From Branchiostoma belcheri (taxonomy: Eukaryota > Chordata > Leptocardii > Amphioxiformes > Branchiostomatidae): a stretch of 64,000 nt of DNA. The notes beneath the pieces are model-generated. The model was not told where the DNA came from. It did not search any database and saw nothing but the letters and a program-made list of their open reading frames with translations. The stretch is taken from the NCBI RefSeq assembly GCF_001625305.1, contig NW_017803479.1, positions 153,697-217,696 on the forward strand, given 5' to 3'. Of this stretch, positions 23,001 to 32,809 are shown piece after piece (the first letter of the stretch is position 1; each line of letters opens with the position of its first letter). Made by a program: the position numbers and the translations under genes.

Positions 23001-25798
23001 CATCACAGAATGTAATTATTCTCCTTAAGAAAACACAATAGATTAGCTTTGGTATTGCTATAGACTAGCTCTGTTAGAATTATATTTTAGTATACGTAGT
23101 TCATGTTTCTTAATTTTGGAATAGGCATGAAGTTTATTGAATTTACTGCCACCAGCCAACTACAAATGTATCCTGTAATCGTTGCTAGCCCATGGGCTTT
23201 GTTTACGCCGATCAAGAATCGATACATTTCCTGCGCCACGCTGCTGGGACTGAAAGGGTTCCAAGCCACGTTGTCATAGAACGACACGTAAGCAGCATAG
23301 CTGGCAGACGAAGGCAGACAGCGCGGCGCCCAATCACAGCGCACATACAGGGACCCGCCCACTGACCGGGCTGCAAAGGTTTGATACTCCGCCCAGAGGC
23401 TCCGCCAGACGATTGAAGCGCCTCAGCCCTGCACGCGGCATTGTTTTTTTTCTCATCCCAAATTCATTCCAAAACAACGTTTTCACAAGTGGGGGTTGGG
23501 GGGCAAGAAACAATAATACAACGTTATGTATATAAACGTCTAACTATACTAAGCGGCGTCCAAGGGGGTATATAATATACGTCAGAGGGGGTAAATATGT
23601 CAAAATCTTACAGCAGACCAGTTTAATTCTTGATCGGCGTAAACAAAGCCCAGGGGCGTAAAGAACGTTCGAATCATGCTTCTTTTATAAAGTGTTTATT
23701 CTCTCTTTCGCAGCTCCGTGCGTCAACCTCCCCTATCTAGGAGAAGAATAAAGAACTTCTCGAGTCGAGTGGCCACGTGGCACGTGGAAGATAGTGCGGG
23801 TCGGGTGACATCAAAAGCACTAGCTAGCCGTCCACATCGCAAGGTCGGGCACAAAAATTCTCGTATCAAGAAGGACTTCCATTATTTTGTTATCCTTCTA
23901 AACCTTATTAAGCCACCAGATCATCCAATTTAAAAATATTTGATTAAAACCACTATCCATTGATGCTACTGTTATTATAATAATGCATTATAAACAAACA
24001 TGTGCTACACTGTCTGTCCATAAAAATCTTAGTCAACGTTGATCCCTATAAAAATCACGCGGGATATTCCTTGGGATTTCATGCTGATCACATGGACTGT
24101 GCTATATTATCCCGAAAAATATTACAACTACACTGTTGCTAAGCTATTCTTTCCCATTCCTAGGGGCTTTCGAAAAAGTGCCGGGTTACAACACGTTATT
24201 TTGGCCTGTTTTGGACTACCCGTAAAACATTTGAAAATAAACAAATAGTATTGAAGACTTAGGTTAAATTACGTCAAAATGAAATGAAATGATCGTCTTG
24301 ACATAGTTTTCATGTTAGTTGTTTACGTTGAATTACTGCTTTTAAAAATCTCTTTTCGATCTTTTGTCGGGATTCGGAGCGCCAGTCCGAGTCATTATTT
24401 TAGGATTTTAAGATTTTTGGCTACGTGTATCACCCCAAATCCCCGTTTTTTTTTTGTGTTTTTTTTTTTACATTTTTTCTACGTCTAGGAATAAAATAAA
24501 AAATCGTGTCTCTGGATTTTTTTTTTAATTTCTGATTTTAAGTATAGTTTTTACATTTTTGCACTCAATTGTTCATAATGCATAATCAAGGTCAGTTTTC
24601 GAAAATCCCTAGGACACGATTCTGGACAAACCCCTTACGGTAATTTTGAGCCGTCAATGAGATATGTTGGGCTCTTCATGATTCCAATCTTAAACGAGTT
24701 TTGGATGCATGCAATACGGCATGAATATGTGGAGTGTTTATTTATGCCGGTGTGTACAAGTATTGCGATGTTCAAGGTCACTCACAATGACGGCAGTAGT
24801 TTCGTTTCATGTTCCATGCCCACTACAAAATGATTGCATACATGTACTGTCGAGGAAATGGTTTATATTTGTGGATTTTTTTTTTCTGTTAGTAGGTACC
24901 CATGTAAAGAGGGGCCGGAAAACCAAGGTTTACTGTAAATGACCGCGGGTGACCCCATTTCGAACACCGTTCTGTTCGGATTACGTCAGATCGAACATGG
25001 TTCGGGTTCTACTGCAGGTTGGGAGATCGGAGCCCAAATTTGACGACCGTGGCGGCCGACCGCGGCCATGGATTCTAAGCGGGTACGATTTTGGGTATAA
25101 AATGCAACTTTTTCCGCCCATTTTTTCTCAATAAAATCTTTTTTTACATATATCACAAAATGAACAAATTTCAGTGTCTTATATTCCGTTCTACCAGCTT
25201 ACTAAATTCCACGTGTTTCCAGCCTGTACTTATGAAGATATTACTGTTTTTAGATGTTTGAAGAAGAAGAAGACAACGACAAAAAAAGAAGAAGTAAAAG
25301 AGGAGGAAACTGAGCAAAACACTACCGTTTTTAGGTAAACATAATAACCATGTTGAGGGTACCTGCAGGGTACTTGTCACCGGGGGAAGATGTCTTGTGG
25401 TCTTCTTGGATATTGTCAAAACCGCCCCCGCCCTCGTCATGGCGGACAGGTCCGTTGAAACCACCCTGCTGGCGGCCGGGAGGTGATCGGGACGGCGGTC
25501 CCCTGGTTTCCGGCTGCCGCCTCGCATCACGTAAAGACTGCGGCAGATCCTCATCCTTTACTGTAAAGCGCACTCTCTCGGCTTCTTCGTACATGTGAAG
25601 ATCCTCATCCTTTACTGTAAAGCGCACTCTCTCGGCTTCTTCGTACGTGTCTGAAGAAGTACCTGGACTTTCCAGCCGCATGTCAGAAGCGCCGGCCCGC
25701 GGGTGGGCAGTGGGAGATCGCGGGGGCTGCTGCCCGCTCGTCCGGCCGCTGTCGCGCCCGGAGAGAGGGTTTCGGGCAGGCCTTGCTTTCTTTCGCAT
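13852..25798 (-). CDS. Type II membrane protein with two sushi domains and a C-type lectin domain (7 exons, 594 aa)
   Basis: Coding exons on the minus strand are 25798-25363, 18421-18249, 17782-17597, 17452-17113, 16917-16756, 15973-15714 and 14079-13852. All borders are GT-AG, phases match throughout, and the total is 1785 nt. Residues 1-145 form a charged, Pro/Arg-rich cytoplasmic tail with a duplicated motif. [22 protein letters not shown] is near 171-191 with no signal peptide, so the orientation is type II. A Thr/Ser stalk follows, then sushi (CCP) domains at about 322-378 and 379-432, and a CTLD at about 433-575. Related amphioxus proteins are thought to be surface pattern-recognition receptors; that role is inference. 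The CTLD lacks an EPN/QPD sugar-binding triplet (NEPD is present), so ligand type is open. The first intron (6.9 kb) is full of LINE sequence. Confidence 0.85.
14201..15083. mobile_element. piggyBac-like MITE, copy 1 (intron of lectin receptor)
   Basis: The left end TTAAACCTACCTAGACCGGG and right end CCCGTCTAGGTAGGGTTAG form terminal inverted repeats next to TTAA / TTAG. An inverted full-length copy with perfect TTAA flanks lies at 59397-60318. The interior carries CGCCATCTTGGAT and several TGACGTCA-type motifs. It has no transposase frame and sits in the last intron of the lectin receptor. Confidence 0.8.
15117..15578. repeat. Two tRNA-derived SINE heads in inverted orientation
   Basis: On the + strand 15117-15190 has an A-box-like TGGCGTAGCGGTAGTGG and a B-box-like CGAGTTCGAATTC, with AACCAAGAGGTCC between them. 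On the minus strand 15578-15505 has TGGCGTAGCGGCAGAGTG and GGGTTCGAGTCC. Both are tRNA-like RNA polymerase III promoters, so this is a SINE pair or a SINE-bounded composite, not a functional tRNA: the acceptor stem does not pair cleanly. Confidence 0.7.
15714..15973 (-). CDS. Lectin receptor exon 6: N-terminal half of the C-type lectin domain
   Basis: Acceptor CTGTTTCAG precedes [20 protein letters not shown]. The CTLD signature follows: [17 protein letters not shown], then WIGLVF and [15 protein letters not shown], with donor AAG|GTATGT. The phase is 1 in, 0 out. ILAMPKT is the usual beta-2 region and WIGL is the hydrophobic core loop. Confidence 0.88.
16217..16697. repeat. Large imperfect palindrome (foldback) of about 480 bp
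   Basis: GGAATCCATACGAATTTTACG and following bases to about 16454 are mirrored by 16478-16690 (CGTAAAATTCGTATGGATTC). Arms are about 210 bp each, built from short alternating units such as TACGAA and ATACGATC. It lies in the intron between the second sushi exon and the CTLD exon. Confidence 0.8.
16756..16917 (-). CDS. Lectin receptor exon 5: second sushi (CCP) domain
   Basis: The exon reads [48 protein letters not shown]. The four cysteines, the YxLxG turn and the terminal W..PPTC are the hallmarks of a CCP/sushi module. One domain per exon with matching phase 1 borders is typical of shuffled modules. Confidence 0.9.
17113..17452 (-). CDS. Lectin receptor exon 4: Thr-rich stalk and first sushi domain
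   Basis: The exon starts [11 protein letters not shown], runs into about six VTTTLPx repeats and then [48 protein letters not shown]. The repeats are encoded by a 21-bp tandem unit (17300-17420) and would give an O-glycosylated, extended stalk. The sushi module has all four cysteines. Confidence 0.9.
17597..17782 (-). CDS. Lectin receptor exon 3: Ser/Thr-rich juxtamembrane stalk
   Basis: It begins [20 protein letters not shown] and ends MPIPTAQ before donor GTAAGG. No domain is recognisable. The composition (Thr, Pro, Ser) indicates an exposed glycosylated linker. It is 62 codons, phase 0 to 0, so skipping it would keep the frame. Confidence 0.75.
18249..18421 (-). CDS. Lectin receptor exon 2: transmembrane segment
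   Basis: The exon reads [20 protein letters not shown] and RSLRF, followed by the hydrophobic [20 protein letters not shown]. Basic residues sit on the N-terminal side of the hydrophobic segment, which predicts a cytoplasmic N terminus (type II). Donor is ATG|GTTAGT and acceptor CTCTCAG. Confidence 0.82.
18527..18640. repeat. Inverted partner of the repeat at 13610-13732
   Basis: GGCTATTTACAGCAG, CATCACCCTTCACTCAA, CGACGGGGGC and GACATCGTCTAC match the reverse complement of 13610-13732. See that entry. Confidence 0.7.
18857..20832 (-). mobile_element. LINE retrotransposon, 5' truncated, reverse transcriptase and C-terminal region
   Basis: A long minus-strand frame (about 20830 to 19446) contains the reverse transcriptase blocks [81 protein letters not shown] and the catalytic [11 protein letters not shown] frameshift near 19446-19519 moves the C-terminal part ([48 protein letters not shown]) to the next frame, ending at a TGA at 18884. 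The endonuclease is missing, so the copy is 5' truncated. Just after the stop is a (TGAAC)n run, a LINE-style microsatellite tail. The type is RTE/Ingi-like, but I cannot fix the clade by eye. It sits in the first intron of the lectin receptor, same strand. Confidence 0.85.
20833..21060. other. Spacer between LINE copies
   Basis: AT-rich sequence without identifiable content. Confidence 0.4.
21060..22280 (-). mobile_element. Decayed LINE (CR1/L2-like) reverse transcriptase fragment
   Basis: On the minus strand pieces of a reverse transcriptase appear in order: [49 protein letters not shown] and the C-terminal [10 protein letters not shown]. They lie in different frames with several stops. 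It is head to head with the + strand fragment at 22300-23030. Confidence 0.75.
22300..23030 (+). mobile_element. Decayed LINE reverse transcriptase and C-terminal fragment
   Basis: Starting at 22312 the sequence reads [14 protein letters not shown] then [13 protein letters not shown], both reverse transcriptase motifs. It then jumps to a LINE C-terminal region ([47 protein letters not shown]). The jump implies an internal deletion of the palm/thumb region. This is a different lineage from the adjacent minus-strand copy. Confidence 0.75.
23190..23648. repeat. Element with 25-bp inverted ends
   Basis: GGGCTTTGTTTACGCCGATC (23196 onward) is mirrored by GATCGGCGTAAACAAAGCCC near 23626-23646, about 450 bp end to end. 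Between them is a GC-rich stretch that is open on the minus strand ([20 protein letters not shown]), but I recognise no protein there. Confidence 0.55.
24110..25080 (-). mobile_element. Non-autonomous element of about 950 bp, copy X
   Basis: This copy shares blocks in reverse orientation with 44130-45120 and 45490-46420: a TTTCCCATT / CGGGTTACAA end, a pair of inverted TCTGATTTTAAGT and CCTAGGA blocks, and the other end TTTACTGTAAATGACCGCGG followed by TTCGAAC-rich sequence. No transposase is seen. Confidence 0.6.
25363..25798 (-). CDS. Lectin receptor exon 1: cytoplasmic tail with duplicated motif
   Basis: ATG at 25798 opens [18 protein letters not shown]. The tail contains [16 protein letters not shown] twice, encoded by a 54-bp tandem duplication (25546-25653). 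It ends GDKYPA with donor CCTGCAG|GTACC; the open frame continues a little into the intron but the donor joins in phase with exon 2. The region is GC-rich. Tyr-Glu-Glu-Ala motifs of this kind recur in cytoplasmic tails of amphioxus receptors. The acidic tyrosine context would suit phosphorylation, but no canonical ITAM spacing is present. Confidence 0.75.
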
Positions 25799-25934
25799 TT
25801 TGCTCTACTGTGCAGACACCAGGCAAATAGTTAATGCATGAATATATCAATCAATACTCGTACCATAGTAAGTCTGTTGCGGTAAGGTCTTCTATCTTGT
25901 TATGTGAATAATCTACACCATGTATTACGTGTCC

Positions 25935-26275
25935 CATGAAATGTTGTTTTTCTGCAAATACTAGACTAATTTTCGGTGTAAGACTCTCATTCTAAGATTA
26001 TGGTACACATCAAAGTGCTTTTGAAACATAAGGTTTCAAAAGAAATGTCAGAGGGCGTAACTTTATTATTCAGTTGGTTTCAACCGGAGTCACAGCGGCC
26101 TCGAGCTCGTCCCCGAAGGATTTCGCGCTCGCTAGCGACCCCCCACCCCTCGCTTCTTAGTTATAAGTAGTTTACTCGTTTTATCTGTACATCAGACGTG
26201 GTATGTACTGATAGGTAACAATTAAAAAATAGCAAACAATTCTAACGGTATTATTCCGGGTCGATGAGCGTTTTG
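25935..26275 (+). repeat. Duplicated block, first copy
   Basis: TGCAAATACTAGACTAATTT through GGTTTCAACCGGAGTCACAG and GCGACCCCCC recurs at 27240-27560 in direct orientation with few changes. The copies lie about 1.3 kb apart. Confidence 0.8.
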
Positions 26276-26579
26276 TCGCATCTATTGATCGTCAAATAGT
26301 CTCATGACTTTCAAACGAGAGGTGATACAGGTTTTCCAAAATACTCTGTCGAGCATGGCAAGGTCCCGTTTCGGAGTTTAAATCACAATGAACTGTCCCA
26401 AAATTAAAAGAGTCCGTAAACCTTTTGCATTTAGCATGACAATAATAGTCCCAAAAGAGAGCGGCATCCATGTCACCTACATGCCACTTGTAAAACCACA
26501 AAGACATACATGAATTTGAGTTCCTTATTCTTAACAGCGAATTGTTGACATATGTCTTTTGTATGTCTCCTTTCACGTG

Positions 26580-26880
26580 ATTGCTCTCATACGAACGTAC
26601 GTATACGTCCCGTGAGTCTTCACTGCAAGTATTTCAAAACCCTTGTCCTGCGGAGCCCAACAATTGTTGTTTTGCACATACAGTACCACCCATATAGCAC
26701 CTTGTATAGGTACATTTGGCATTTCTCGTGCAACATATCACACCACAGCAAAACGCAATGAATGCGGAAGTAACTACACCACCGCAGGGCAAAAAAAATC
26801 AGGGGTCTATGACCCGATTAAGACATGAAATTATTGACAAATATTGTGTAAAAATACCAGGGTTTTTACAAGGGTTATAA
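26580..26880 (+). repeat. Dispersed repeat shared with 60700-60930
   Basis: TATAGCACC(T/C)TGTATAGGTA, TTTCTCGTGCAAC, AATGCGGAAGTAACTA and GGGGTCTATGA occur in both places in the same order and orientation. Confidence 0.7.
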
Positions 26881-27239
26881 AGCCGCCCTTTTAATGATAC
26901 ATGTACAAGAGGCTAGTCCACTGTGCATAGTGGTGTGTGTGTGTGAAACTCCGATATTCTTTCTCATAGGTTTGGATATAATGAACGAAAACAAATAAGT
27001 AACATGCCGTCAGATTAATTTGTGCATTGGGTAGCACATGGACCGCAATGCTAATCGTTATGTGTAGTATATGTTTTAAGATATAACTGCCTGCAGCTGG
27101 AAATTGAATGTGTGTATGATGGCACAGTGGATGCACAGAGAAGGTTATTGTTTTAAAGCGATTTATTCATGTCAGAAGTGTGCCAGTTAAACATGTATCT
27201 AGGTACTTGAGATTTGGATACATGTTGTTTTTCTTCAAT

Positions 27240-27560
27240 ACGTTTGGATACATGTTGTCTTTCTGCAAATACTAGACTAATTTTCGGTGTAAGACTCTCA
27301 TTCTAAAATTATGGTGCACACATCAAAGTGCTTTTGAAACAAAAGGTTTCAAAAGAAATGTCAGAGGGCGTAATTTTATTATTCAGTTGGTTTCAACCGG
27401 AGTCACAGCGGGCTCGTCCCCGAGCGATTTCGCACTCGCTGGCGACCCCCCCCCCCTAGGTATAATGAGTCTACTCTTTTTATCTGTAAAATAGGCATGG
27501 TAGGTGCAACATTTAGGTAACAATTCTAACAATATTATTACGGATTGATGAGCACTAGAA
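27240..27560 (+). repeat. Duplicated block, second copy
   Basis: Partner of 25935-26275. A C-rich run (CCCCCCCC near 27447) distinguishes this copy. Confidence 0.8.
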
Positions 27561-28600
27561 CTACCTATATGTGAAAGAATTTGTAAATATTGCAGTACAA
27601 AGGCTGTGGAATACGAAACACATTTATTTCAATCTGTTCATTCCATAACAACGCTCAAAATGAGTTGATTATTTAAACTTCTACAATTTATCCCAATTTC
27701 TCTAAACTTACAGACCAAGAAATAAATATTCTTCTTTTAATTTCCCAAAATTTTGGAAAAGGTGGGACATTACGTATTCCAGACTAATGCGATAGGACGA
27801 AAAAAAAACAACACGGGGCAATAAAACAAGAGTCCTACATTTTCAAATTTTGACATCATAAAACATCAACTTGTTAAACAAGAAATGATACCTACGTTTG
27901 GCTAAGTTTACTGCCAACTATTACAACATCAATTTATCACTAAAACAACTGTGAAAAATTTTGTACTCATTGTAGAAATGGTTTTCAGTCAGTGGGAACG
28001 TCACATATACGTAGCCACCATCACATAGAAATGAGTAAAATACATCACTACATCAAAATAAAACAAAAAATTACATCAACCCCAAATCAGGGGAAAATTA
28101 ATGGGTGCGCTGATGCCATTAATACATACCGTGGCCTTAGTTTTATAGGATTTGCCTTCCAGTAAACAAAACGTATTCAGTGATTGGTCTGTATTGCATA
28201 TCCATTGGTAGATGCGGATGTTTAAAACATTACCAGCCGCCGATTTAACTAACTTTCTTTCGCACAACACGATATATGCCTCTCACTAGGCATGCTCAGT
28301 TCATCAGTCTGATATTCATAATCATGGTGTCATGAAAATGAAAAAAAAGCTGTTTAAATCCAGTAGTATTGTAATGTTATAGCATCAACCACTGGTTATA
28401 TGTCTAAACCATGAGCTATATAAAAACCGGACGTTCTGTTGCAATACCTATTAAAGCAGCCAGGGGGCACAAAATCTAATCATCTCTAGGTCTCATTAAC
28501 ACCTATACCCACCTGTAAAGTTCCATGACAATCCACCCAAAGCTTCTTAAGTTATCGTACTAAACTGCTTGAACTAGATACAAGTTTCTTAGCAAATGTA
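27560..28600. other. Non-coding stretch
   Basis: AT-rich DNA with no supported exon or element boundary. Confidence 0.4.
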
Positions 28601-28605
28601 TGTAT

Positions 28606-28650
<45 letters not shown>

Positions 28651-28656
28651 TGTTTG
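28598..28656. repeat. (TG)n microsatellite
   Basis: A TG dinucleotide run with a few TTTG interruptions sits directly upstream of a LINE fragment. Confidence 0.9.
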
Positions 28657-29028
28657 TGGGTAGCGTCTGGGGTCCCTCAAGGAACCGTCCTGGGACCATT
28701 GCTCTTTTTCTTGTATGACCTACCAGATCAGCTTGACTCAATGTGAGGTTATTTGCCGATGACTGTCTGTTGTATGTAGAGCTTTCTACACAGACCGATT
28801 CACAGCTTCTCCAAAAAGACCTTAACACCCTGGAAGAATGGCAAAGCAAATGGCTCATGCAATTTAATCCCGAAAAATGCTACACTATGCACAAAACAGA
28901 CAAACAAACGAACACCACATGCAACTAGCTACCAGTTTTGTGGTCAGGCTTTAGCAACCACAAAAACCCATCCGTATCTGGGCGTCACGCTGACAAGCGG
29001 TCTGAAGTTGGGTGCACATGTTAACTAG
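28655..29028 (+). mobile_element. LINE (CR1/Jockey-like) reverse transcriptase fragment
   Basis: The sequence reads ASGVPQGTVLGPLLFFLYDL, then RLFADDCLLYVELS and KDLNTLEEWQSKWLMQFNPE, which are reverse transcriptase motifs including the FADD active site. Several frame changes and a stop (CAATGTGAGG region) show decay. Both ends are truncated. Confidence 0.8.
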
Positions 29029-29030
29029 AG

Positions 29031-29476
29031 TCCCACGATCTCATGCCTTCGCCAAATGATGTTAATCTTTATGACTGACAAAGATCTGGGCGCCGAAAAA
29101 TGACAGAAAAATAGCTGGTTCTGTCGTTTTTGGCCCAAAATAACAATGTAACTGTCATTTAAAACAAAATAGCCTCGGACAAAAATAATAAATAGGGGGT
29201 TGGCTTTCTACTTGCAAAGTATCATGATGAAAGGTGCTGTTACCGCTTGCGCGTAAAGCCATGAAGTAAACAGCTTTTTTTTAACCAAAATGTTGATTTT
29301 TAACCCAAAAATCCAGAAGTAGTAAAAACAAAATAACCTTTATTCAATGTGTTTCAAGTACTACTAGAACTGTGTGAAGTTTAGTTGTGGTGCGACCAAG
29401 CTATCAAAAGTTACAGGCATATGTATGAAATACTACTCATAGCATGCCATAGGCTGCCTTAACCCAACCGAGTTGG
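29031..29476. mobile_element. Two transposon remnants: CCTTCGCCAA-family end and TACTCGG-family MITE
   Basis: 29031-29066 (CCCACGATCTCATGCCTTCG) is the inverted right end of the 1462-2369 family. 29080-29476 is the TACTCGG-type MITE, inverted relative to 3503-4232, ending CCTTAACCCAACCGAGT and lacking its other terminus. Confidence 0.6.
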
Positions 29477-29477
29477 T

Positions 29478-29690
29478 CAACCTGTAGATCCAGGCGGTGC
29501 TCACATGGTCTAGGCGTTTGATGTTAAGCATGACCCTATAGCATGATGTGCTGAACGCGTTTAGCTTATTCTCCATGTCCCCCGTTATGACCCAAGATTC
29601 ACAGCCATATAGCAGTATTGTCACGCAGCTGGTGTTGAAAAGCTTGAGTTTAGCGGATGTGTAGATAGATGGACATGACTGCTAGAGGCC
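29478..29690 (-). mobile_element. LINE C-terminal fragment
   Basis: The minus strand reads TILLYGCESWVITGDMENKL, NAFSTSCYRVMLNIKRLDHV, a conserved C-terminal region of RTE-type reverse transcriptase proteins. It is truncated by the adjacent MITE. Confidence 0.75.
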
Positions 29691-29699
29691 ATCATGTTC

Positions 29700-30930
29700 G
29701 GACGTGCCAGTGATAATAAATATTGCTCATATACCCATTCTGTAAGGCATTTTATTTCAATTTTGTTACATTGGCACATCGCCATATAATTAATTTTTCT
29801 ATTCTACACCCAGGTAAATAACATAAAGGTAAATAGCAGTTAGTATGATATAATATAACCATGCTTCTATGTGTAATATACAACCTACTAAAATAATGAA
29901 AAAATTAGGGATGAATGTTATTTCGTCATTGTTGACTGTGCATTGTACGTCATATACTTGAGATAAACATAATCTATATTTGTATACACGATAAATTTCT
30001 CAGGTTTCAAAGTCGATACAGAAAGGATAAAGTTTTTATTAATTATGTAATAAGACAAATGGTGTTAATAAGATATAAAGTTCATACATGTACAACTGAA
30101 GCGAGAAGTAATCGAACATACATATCAACCAAACCGGTAGGTAGTAGTACACATTCTTATACATGACCTGTACTTAGGTTATAAGAGAATAAATGTAACA
30201 ATAAATGTATTTCATTATGACTAAAACTTGTTATGACTAAAACATGTTAGCAAATCGAGACTGTTTCATCATCAATACTATATTATCATCATACCCTGAC
30301 AATACTCTCTCTATATCTAAAGAGGTTCTAAAGTCCAGAGTGGAGAGCTATTTTCCGACAGACATGAATTTAAGGAAATGAAAAATGCACATTACTTAAT
30401 GATATTCGATAAAATACCCAATGTGCACGTAAGTCTTAAAACTCATGGAATCCAGAATAAACTCCCCAATACCCCCTAAACTATCCCAGAATGCACCGCG
30501 CTACCTAGTTGGTGTAAGTTTCCAACATTATTTTGGAAAAAAAAGCCGTTTGTTTTGTGTTCTTTGACATGAACAATTGGCCTTATTATTGTTCTGATTG
30601 CCCCTCATTTATGCCAAAAATATTCAACACTAAAAAAGCCGTAATGTTATTATTTCTAAATAACCTTAATATAATAAGTCACCTAATAAGGTCACCTATA
30701 ACTCTATTTATCTTTAGAGTAACTAATCAATGACTCTAAACATAACAAAATAAAAACTAGCAAATTTGTAAATGTCCAAATACTAGTATCCGTTGGTAGT
30801 GCAACAGGAAAAATTCTCCTCTATAATAGTTTTTCTGTAGTCCCTGTTATATCAAACTAGCATCCTGTTGAAGGTGTACAAGTGATTGTCGATATGGACA
30901 AATGGGTTCCTTATACTTAAAATCATTCAA
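29700..30930. other. Non-coding stretch
   Basis: AT-rich DNA; no exon, RNA gene or repeat boundary was recognised. Confidence 0.4.
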
Positions 30931-30937
30931 TGTAGTA

Positions 30938-31337
30938 TTAGGCCATGTTGATTTGATTATATGGATGACATCCGCGCGCGCATGAATTTTCGGCCGTTTC
31001 CAAAAAAAAAATGTTTTCAACCATACTGTAAATCGAACAAAACAGTTGCAAAATAAGCAAAAGTATACCATAAGTTATAAAAAAAATTAATAAAAACTAT
31101 ATCAATGTCGTAGAATGCCAAAATCAAATGAAAAAAGACGAAATTGTAAAGAAATGAACATGAAAACTAGATTATTCGCCAAACCATATTCTGTGCCATT
31201 TGCTCAACCCTCATGACCACGTAGATTTCATAATGAAAAGAACTTTTTTTTGCAAAACTTTTTTTTATTCGCATGCGCGCATCAGTTTTGGGGCTCCCGG
31301 AGGATGTCATCCATATAATCAAATCAACATGGCCTTA
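30938..31337. mobile_element. MITE, GGCCATGTTGATT family, copy B
   Basis: Full-length copy, from TTAGGCCATGTTGATTTGAT to AATCAACATGGCCTTA. It is close in sequence to copy A and in the same orientation. Confidence 0.8.
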
Positions 31338-31540
31338 CTTAAATTCAAGACTAGATTCCTAACAATGATTGTCTTTATTAGAGCATGAGAGCCCACCGTT
31401 TGGATGAGTGACCATAAATACAGTCGCTCTGCAAATATCAGACTGTGGAATGTTGTAAATTAACTGCCCTGGATTATTTCAATTTAAGCCTGTTGTATTA
31501 TTAAACAAGTTATGTAGTGCGGAGTATTCGCTCCAGTCAA

Positions 31541-32806
31541 CTAAGGCCATGTTGATTTAATTATATGGATGACATCCTCCGGGAGCCCCAAAACTGATGC
31601 GCGCGTGCGAATAAAAGAATGGTTTGGCGAATAATTTAGTCTTCAAGTTCATTTCTTTACAATTTCGTCTTTTTTAGTTTGATTTTGGCATTCTACGACA
31701 TTGGTATAGTTTTTATTTTTTTTTGTAACTTATGGTATATTTTTGCTCATTTTGCAACTGTTTTGTACGATTTACAGTATGGTTGAAAACTTTGTTTTTT
31801 GGAAACGGCCGAAAATTCATGCGCGCGAAGATGTCATCCATATACTGTAAGTCTACAAATTTCCGCGGTATATTTAGATTCGCGGTATTCGCGGGGACCT
31901 TTGTACCGCGAATCTATTTCCCCGCGAATATGTTTTGCGTAATACGTAAGTGCGCCCCCCTCCCCACATGCATTCACGACGGTAAGCGAAACACAAACAC
32001 ACGCGATTCACAAATCACTGCAAATCAACTTTATTCTTAGCAAATGTTGAGTACCAATTTTTTTTTTAAAGTTGTACTGATGTCAAAACATTATAATATT
32101 ATGAGACACCGAATCGCGATACTGCGGCACTGGCCGTGTCAACCGTGTACCGCCGAAAAAAATCTATGCGTGCAGAGCGCCGGCCATGCGCGCCCGGGCT
32201 CTTGAAAATTGCGGGAACATCGGGCATATCTACAAGTATTTTTATGAAAAATATAACGGCTGGTACCTGGGAAATGTTAGTTGGTTATCTTTTGCGCCCT
32301 GCTTTGCGGGCGTTTTTTTCTTCTTCTTGCTTTGCTGGATACTCGGAAACGCTCACCGTGGGCCTACAAAACCGAAGGCGACCTTTGCATACTTCCGGGT
32401 TCAAAATCTCACCGAAGACGGCATAAATTTGCTTAGTAATATATATATATTCTTTCGATTATGCATTTCTTCACTAGAGTATCGATGTGTAGTCGTGGAA
32501 AATAGCATTTTAGCGCTTATTTCCGAACAAAGAAAATTGTTTACACGTGCGTCAGATCGATCGTCAGCTACCGCCGGCAGTCTCGCGCGGTGCACGAAAC
32601 AAATTTTTGCGCCGCGTTTTAGGAGATAAATGCCGGAACACGAACTTTTATTATTTGAGATATACACTTTACAAATTTTTCTTTGAAAAATAGCCATGGA
32701 GAAATCGCGAATCTAAAAATACCGCAGATTGTCTATTTTCCCGAAACCGCGAACTTTAGGCCCCGCGAATATAAAGAGACTTACAGTAATCAAATCAACA
32801 TGGCCT
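31541..32806. mobile_element. MITE, GGCCATGTTGATT family, copy C, split by a nested element
   Basis: The left part (31541-31842) runs in the opposite internal orientation to copy B. The right end (ATCAAATCAACATGGCCTAA) resumes at 32789. The interrupted site is the ATCCATATAATC motif present intact in the other copies. Confidence 0.8.
31845..32786. mobile_element. Nested TA-target MITE inside copy C
   Basis: The ends CTGTAAGTCT and AGACTTACAG are inverted repeats flanked by TA on both sides, and joining the flanks restores the host motif CCATATAATC. Subterminal blocks rich in CGCGG (TTCGCGGTATTCGCGGGG; CCCCGCGAATATAAAG) also mirror each other. A 147-codon frame inside (32186-32629) has no recognisable domain. 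Confidence 0.8.
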
Positions 32807-32809
32807 AAA

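Noticed and set aside
23087-23362. Minus-strand 91-codon frame as a host gene
   Set aside because: No recognised family and bounded by inverted repeats; listed as a possible captured fragment only.
25331-25362. Extension of the lectin-receptor exon 1 frame past 25363
   Set aside because: The donor CCTGCAG|GTACC joins in phase to the TM exon, so the extra codons are intronic.
32186-32629. 147-codon frame on the + strand
   Set aside because: Lies within a TA-flanked MITE, has no recognisable domain, and overlaps frames on both strands.
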